A stretch of 8,416 bases of DNA from Bryobacterales bacterium (GTDB lineage: Bacteria > Acidobacteriota > Terriglobia > Bryobacterales > Bryobacteraceae), in NCBI GenBank assembly GCA_003487005.1, contig DNFG01000488.1, forward strand, positions 1 to 8,416, in the 5' to 3' direction. A program made the position numbers and the translations under genes. Under the pieces are notes generated by a model, which ran no database searches, was not told where the DNA came from, and saw only the letters and a list, made by a program, of their open reading frames with translations. This document shows positions 4,910-8,416 of the stretch, piece by piece (positions within the stretch are counted from its first letter, which is position 1; every line of letters begins with the position of its first letter).

Positions 4910-7375
4910 ATGCTCAGACGGCGCGGACTCGCTTTTCTCCTCTTTGTTGCTGGTACGTTGGCGGCGGCTCCGCCGGCTCCGGTTGAACATTTCGGCTACA
5001 CCCCGGGGGACGACTACAAGCTGGCGGATTCGGGGGAGATTTACGGGTATTTCCGGAAGCTGGCGGCGGAATCAGGGCGGATCCGGGTGGTGGAGATCGG
5101 ACAGAGCGAGGGCGGGAAGCCGATTCAGCTCGCGTTCATCAGTTCGGAAGAGAATCTGCGGGGGCTGGAGCGGTGGAAGGGGTTGAACCGGCGGATGGCG
5201 CTGGGGGAGGCGGCGAAAGAAGAGGCGGAGAGGCTGGCGGCGGAAGGCAAAACGGTGGTGTGGATCGACTGCGGGCTTCATTCGACGGAGGTGGCGCCTC
5301 CACAGCACGCGCCGCACCTGGCGTACCGGATGGTGACGGGGGAGACGGAGGAGATCCGGCGGATTCGCGAGAAGGTGATTCTGCTGGTGGTGCCGGTGAT
5401 GAACCCGGACGGGCATGACATGGTGGCGGAGTGGTACCGGGGCAATGTGGGGACGCCGCACGAACTGGCGCCGCTGCCGAAGCTGTATCACAAGTACGCG
5501 GGCCACGATAACAACCGGGACTGGTTCATGATGAACCTGAAGGAGACGCGGCATGTGTCGCGGATGCTGTACGAGGAGTGGTTTCCGCAGATCGTCTATA
5601 ACCAGCATCAGACGAGCCCGTTTCCGTCAAGGATTTTCATTCCGCCGTACGCGGAGCCTCTGAATCCGGCGATTCCAGCGCCGGTGATGAACGGAATCGG
5701 GTCGATCGGGGCGGCAATGCGGGAGCGTTTTTCGCGGGAGGGCAAGCCGGGGGCGATTTCGTACGTGGGCTTTGATGCGTGGTGGAATGGCGGGGCGCGT
5801 TCGACGCCGGCGTTCCACAACATGCACGGGATTCTGACGGAGACGGCGCTGTATGGGTACGCGACGCCGGGCGAGTATACGGCTAAGGATTTTCCGGCGC
5901 GGTTCGCGAACGGGATGCCAACGCGGGAGCCGTCGATTTTTTACGACCGGCCGTGGATGGGCGGGCGCTGGCGGCTGATGGACGCGGTGGAATACATTCT
6001 GACGTCGGATTTCGCGTTGCTGGATCACGCGGCGCGGAACAGTGATCATTACCTGATGAAAGCGTGGGAGATGGCGCGGGCGAACATCGAAGCGGGGAAC
6101 GCGGGGGGTCCGTTCGCGTATCTGGTGCCGCCGGACCAGCATGATGCGTGGAGCGCGCGGGAGATGTTGTGGCGATTGCAGGCGGGGGGATTGCGAGTGG
6201 AGGAGGCGAAGGCGGCGTTCACGGCGGACGGGCGGGAGTATCCGGCGGGGACGTTCGTATTGCCGGCCGGGCAGGCGTTCCGGTCGTACCTGATGGATCT
6301 GATGGAGCCACAGAAGTATCCGGAGATCCGGCTGGGGCAGACGGGTCCGACGAAGCGGCCGTACGATGTGGCGGGATGGACGCTGCCGCTGCAGATGGGG
6401 GTGAAGGTGGAGCGGGTAGAGGACCGGTTTCAGGCCCAGTTGGAGAAGGTGGAGAAGGTGACGCCGGGGCCATTGACGCTGGACGCGCGGCAGAACGGGT
6501 CGTTCATCGCGGCGGCGCGGCGGTTGAAGGAGGGGCAGCCATTGCGGCGGGCGGCGGACGGGGCGTTCCTGACGCCGGAGCAGGCGGGATTCGGGCAGGC
6601 GAAGTGGGAGTTGAAGGCGCCGCGGGTGGCGTTGTACGAGCCGCACACGTCGAACATGGACGCGGGCTGGACGCAGTGGGTGCTGGACAATTTCGAGGTG
6701 CCGTACACGCTGGCGAAGAACGAGGACTTGCGGGCAGCGAATTTGCGGGCGAAGTATGACGTGGTGATCCTGGCGGCGCAGAGCGTGCAGGGGATTCTGC
6801 ACGGATTCCGGGCGGGGGAGCGTTCGACGCGGCCGAATTCGGCGCAGAGGCCGGAGTACACAGGGGGACTGGGCGTGGAGGGGGTGGAGCGGTTGCAGGA
6901 GTTCGTGCGGGCCGGGGGGACGCTGATTGCCTTCGATCAGGCGGCGGAACTGCCGCTGGAGATGTTTCCGATCGGGGTGCGGGGGACGCTGCGGGGGTCG
7001 GGTTCGTGGTACAGCCCCGGGTCGCTGCTGCGGGTGAAGGTGGACACGAAGCATCCGCTGGCGCTGGGGATGCCGGAGGAGGCGGTGATCATGACGACGG
7101 GGGGGCAGGCGTTCGAGGTGACGTTATCGGAGGAGGCGAACCGGGGAGACCGGGCGGCGAGTCCGGTGGTCTGGTACGCGAAGAAGGACCTGCTGGCGAG
7201 CGGTTGGGTGACGGGGGAGGGGGCGGTGACGGGCAAGCCGGCGATGGTGGAAGCGCGGATGGGGGCGGGCCGGGTGGTGCTGTTCGGGTTCCGGACGCAG
7301 TTCCGGGCGCAGAGTTTCGGGACGTTCAAGCTGTTATTGAACGCGATCTACCTGGGGGCGGCGCGGGCGTTGTAG
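4910..7375 (+). CDS. Exported M14 zinc carboxypeptidase-like protein with C-terminal GATase-like domain
   Basis: An 821-residue exported enzyme. The start at 4910 is chosen because AGGA lies six bases upstream and MLRRRGLAFLLFVAGTLAAA is a signal peptide; the open frame continues upstream only as antisense of aguB. Residues of about 28-330 form the M14 peptidase domain: zinc ligands His124 and Glu127 in GLHSTE, the substrate block MNPDGH (164-169), HDNNRDW (199-205, with Arg203), the probable third zinc ligand His233 in NQHQTSP, and the likely catalytic Glu311 in ILTETALYGYATP. All catalytic positions seem intact, so it should be active on peptides or peptide-like conjugates, outside the cytoplasm. 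Residues of about 571-720 (APRVALYEPH..., WVLDNFEVPYTL, YDVVILAAQS, LQEFVRAGGTLIAFD) look like a class I glutamine-amidotransferase/DJ-1-like fold; I see no catalytic Cys there, so it is probably structural or binding. Codons end mostly in G. It converges on the TPR gene with a 9-bp gap and no visible terminator. Substrate is unknown. Confidence 0.93.
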   Translation: MLRRRGLAFLLFVAGTLAAAPPAPVEHFGYTPGDDYKLADSGEIYGYFRKLAAESGRIRVVEIGQSEGGKPIQLAFISSEENLRGLERWKGLNRRMALGEAAKEEAERLAAEGKTVVWIDCGLHSTEVAPPQHAPHLAYRMVTGETEEIRRIREKVILLVVPVMNPDGHDMVAEWYRGNVGTPHELAPLPKLYHKYAGHDNNRDWFMMNLKETRHVSRMLYEEWFPQIVYNQHQTSPFPSRIFIPPYAEPLNPAIPAPVMNGIGSIGAAMRERFSREGKPGAISYVGFDAWWNGGARSTPAFHNMHGILTETALYGYATPGEYTAKDFPARFANGMPTREPSIFYDRPWMGGRWRLMDAVEYILTSDFALLDHAARNSDHYLMKAWEMARANIEAGNAGGPFAYLVPPDQHDAWSAREMLWRLQAGGLRVEEAKAAFTADGREYPAGTFVLPAGQAFRSYLMDLMEPQKYPEIRLGQTGPTKRPYDVAGWTLPLQMGVKVERVEDRFQAQLEKVEKVTPGPLTLDARQNGSFIAAARRLKEGQPLRRAADGAFLTPEQAGFGQAKWELKAPRVALYEPHTSNMDAGWTQWVLDNFEVPYTLAKNEDLRAANLRAKYDVVILAAQSVQGILHGFRAGERSTRPNSAQRPEYTGGLGVEGVERLQEFVRAGGTLIAFDQAAELPLEMFPIGVRGTLRGSGSWYSPGSLLRVKVDTKHPLALGMPEEAVIMTTGGQAFEVTLSEEANRGDRAASPVVWYAKKDLLASGWVTGEGAVTGKPAMVEARMGAGRVVLFGFRTQFRAQSFGTFKLLLNAIYLGAARAL

Positions 7376-7384
7376 AGGGGACGG

Positions 7385-8416
7385 TCAGCGGTTCTCGAGG
7401 GCGGCTTCGATACGGCGGCGCCAGGTGGAGGCCGCGGGCAGGATGGGGCCGAGATCCTGGAGGGCCTGTTCGAGGCGGGGCCGGGCTTCGGCGGGACGGC
7501 CCTGGTCCATCAGGCAGAGGCCCTCGGCGGCGGCCTGATTGCCGCGCCACTGAGGTGGGATCCGGCCGTTGGTCGATTGCTGGATTTCGCGGCCGAGTTC
7601 GAGGACGCGGGTGCATTCACCGGCGTTGAAGAGGGCCATGGAGGCGTCGGCGAGGATCATCCAGCGCAAGGGGCCGATTTCGGCGGCGCGGCGTTCGGAT
7701 TCGGCGAGGGTTTCGAGGATGATTTGGGCGGCGCGGGCTTTTTCGGGAGTTTCGGCGAGGCGGCGGGCCCACATGACGCGGAGGCGGAGTTCTTCAAAGG
7801 GACTGGCGACGCCGGGAGCGAGTTGGGCGGCCTGTTCGAGGGCGGCGGCGGCGGCGGGGAGGTTGGCATCGGAGTATTCGAGGGCGGCGCGGGCGCGGAG
7901 GATGGTGATGCGGGTGGAGGGGTCGGGTCCAGCGAATTCGAGTGCGTGATTGAGGGCGACGCGGGCTTCGTCGATGCGCTGATTGCCGGAGAGGAAGTGG
8001 GCGTGCAGGCTGAGCAGGAGGCTCTTGAAGAGGCGGGGGGGCATGGGAATATCGAGGTCGGTATCGCCGATGCGGGGCAGGAGGGCGACGGCTTCGGAGG
8101 TGAGGGCGAGGGCGCCTGGGCGGTCCTGCTGACAGATGGAGAGGGAGGCGGCACGATTGGCGAGGGCGGCGGCGTGAATGGAGGGAGGGAGGCGGCGGGC
8201 GTGGCGCTGGACGAGGTCGCGGGCTTCGTTTTGAAGGGCCATGGCGGCGTCGCAGCGTCCGGCGGCGGATTCCATGTCAGCGAGTTGCTGGAGGGTGGCG
8301 ATGCGGGGTTCGGGAAGGGACTGGCGGCGGGCCTGCTCGACGGCGGCGCGGGCGGCGGCGAGGCCGGCATCGGGCTGGCCGGAGGAGTAGAGAAAGGAGC
8401 CGAAGACGCCGCGGAG
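7385..8416 (-). CDS. TPR-repeat protein, 5' end beyond the window
   Basis: The last 343 residues of a larger protein; the frame is open from the stop at 7385-7387 to the right edge with no stop, so the ATG at 8275 is internal and not the start. The sequence is a chain of paired amphipathic helices with the tetratricopeptide pattern (small residues at fixed places, Ala-rich second helices), for example AGLAAARAAVEQARR, ALALTSEAVALLP, ARVALNHALEFAGPDP, AAAALEQAAQLAPG and AEARPRLEQALQDLGP. I see no membrane segment, enzyme motif or zinc site. TPR arrays hold protein partners. In acidobacterial genomes such C-terminal arrays often follow a Ser/Thr kinase or a winged-helix regulator domain, but that part would lie outside the window and is a guess. 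It meets the M14 gene tail to tail. Confidence 0.82.
   Translation of the reverse strand, partial: LRGVFGSFLYSSGQPDAGLAAARAAVEQARRQSLPEPRIATLQQLADMESAAGRCDAAMALQNEARDLVQRHARRLPPSIHAAALANRAASLSICQQDRPGALALTSEAVALLPRIGDTDLDIPMPPRLFKSLLLSLHAHFLSGNQRIDEARVALNHALEFAGPDPSTRITILRARAALEYSDANLPAAAAALEQAAQLAPGVASPFEELRLRVMWARRLAETPEKARAAQIILETLAESERRAAEIGPLRWMILADASMALFNAGECTRVLELGREIQQSTNGRIPPQWRGNQAAAEGLCLMDQGRPAEARPRLEQALQDLGPILPAASTWRRRIEAALENR

Noticed and set aside
5627..7054. 475-codon minus-strand open frame within the M14 gene
   Set aside because: Arg/Pro/His-rich translation with no domain; the plus-strand frame carries signal peptide and all M14 motifs.
1..8416. CRISPR arrays, tRNA or rRNA genes, insertion sequences, phage or defence genes
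   Set aside because: Both strands were read for spaced direct repeats, cloverleaf ends, transposase motifs and terminal inverted repeats; none was found, and the G-rich repetitiveness comes from codon bias.

Overview
The window looks like a fragment of a high-GC, soil-type bacterial genome, most likely Acidobacteriota of the Bryobacter/Solibacter kind. This is an inference from three things: a PEP-CTERM (exosortase-sorted) surface protein, secreted M16 and M14 metallopeptidases with Ala/Pro-rich processed leaders, and a Gram-negative-style layout. No rRNA or marker gene is present to confirm it. The first 12 bases match the 3' end of the Illumina sequencing adapter, so position 1 is probably an untrimmed contig end.

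Layout. Bases 13-2083 (minus strand) hold a two-gene unit of exported M16 peptidases: first an active subunit with an intact HxxEH zinc motif (722-2083), then, 20 bp downstream, a partner whose zinc motif is lost (13-701, cut by the contig end). At 2220-2876 (minus) lies a single-gene unit with its own promoter, strong ribosome binding site and hairpin terminator. It encodes a secreted choice-of-anchor C type PEP-CTERM protein. Bases 2969-4896 (minus) hold two genes of the agmatine-to-putrescine route: N-carbamoylputrescine amidase (aguB-like) then agmatine deiminase (aguA-like), joined by a GTGA start/stop overlap. Thirteen bases separate aguB from a divergent plus-strand gene (4910-7375) for an exported M14 zinc carboxypeptidase-like protein with a C-terminal glutamine-amidotransferase-like domain. 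It meets, tail to tail with a 9-bp gap, a minus-strand TPR-repeat protein that runs off the right edge (7385-8416).

How the genes relate. The aguBA pair is one clear metabolic module: agmatine to N-carbamoylputrescine to putrescine. The arginine decarboxylase that would supply agmatine is not in the window. The M16 pair is a second module, probably a heterodimeric periplasmic peptidase. The M14 protein is a third exported peptidase-like enzyme, but nothing in the sequence ties it functionally to the M16 pair. The PEP-CTERM gene appears to be an independent, strongly expressed insert between modules.

Composition. The plus strand is strikingly G-rich whichever strand is coding, so minus-strand genes end codons in C and the plus-strand gene ends them in G. 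This bias creates many long spurious antisense reading frames. The PEP-CTERM gene is the exception, with balanced G and C. I see no CRISPR array, tRNA, rRNA, insertion sequence or phage gene, and no convincing undescribed multi-gene system.
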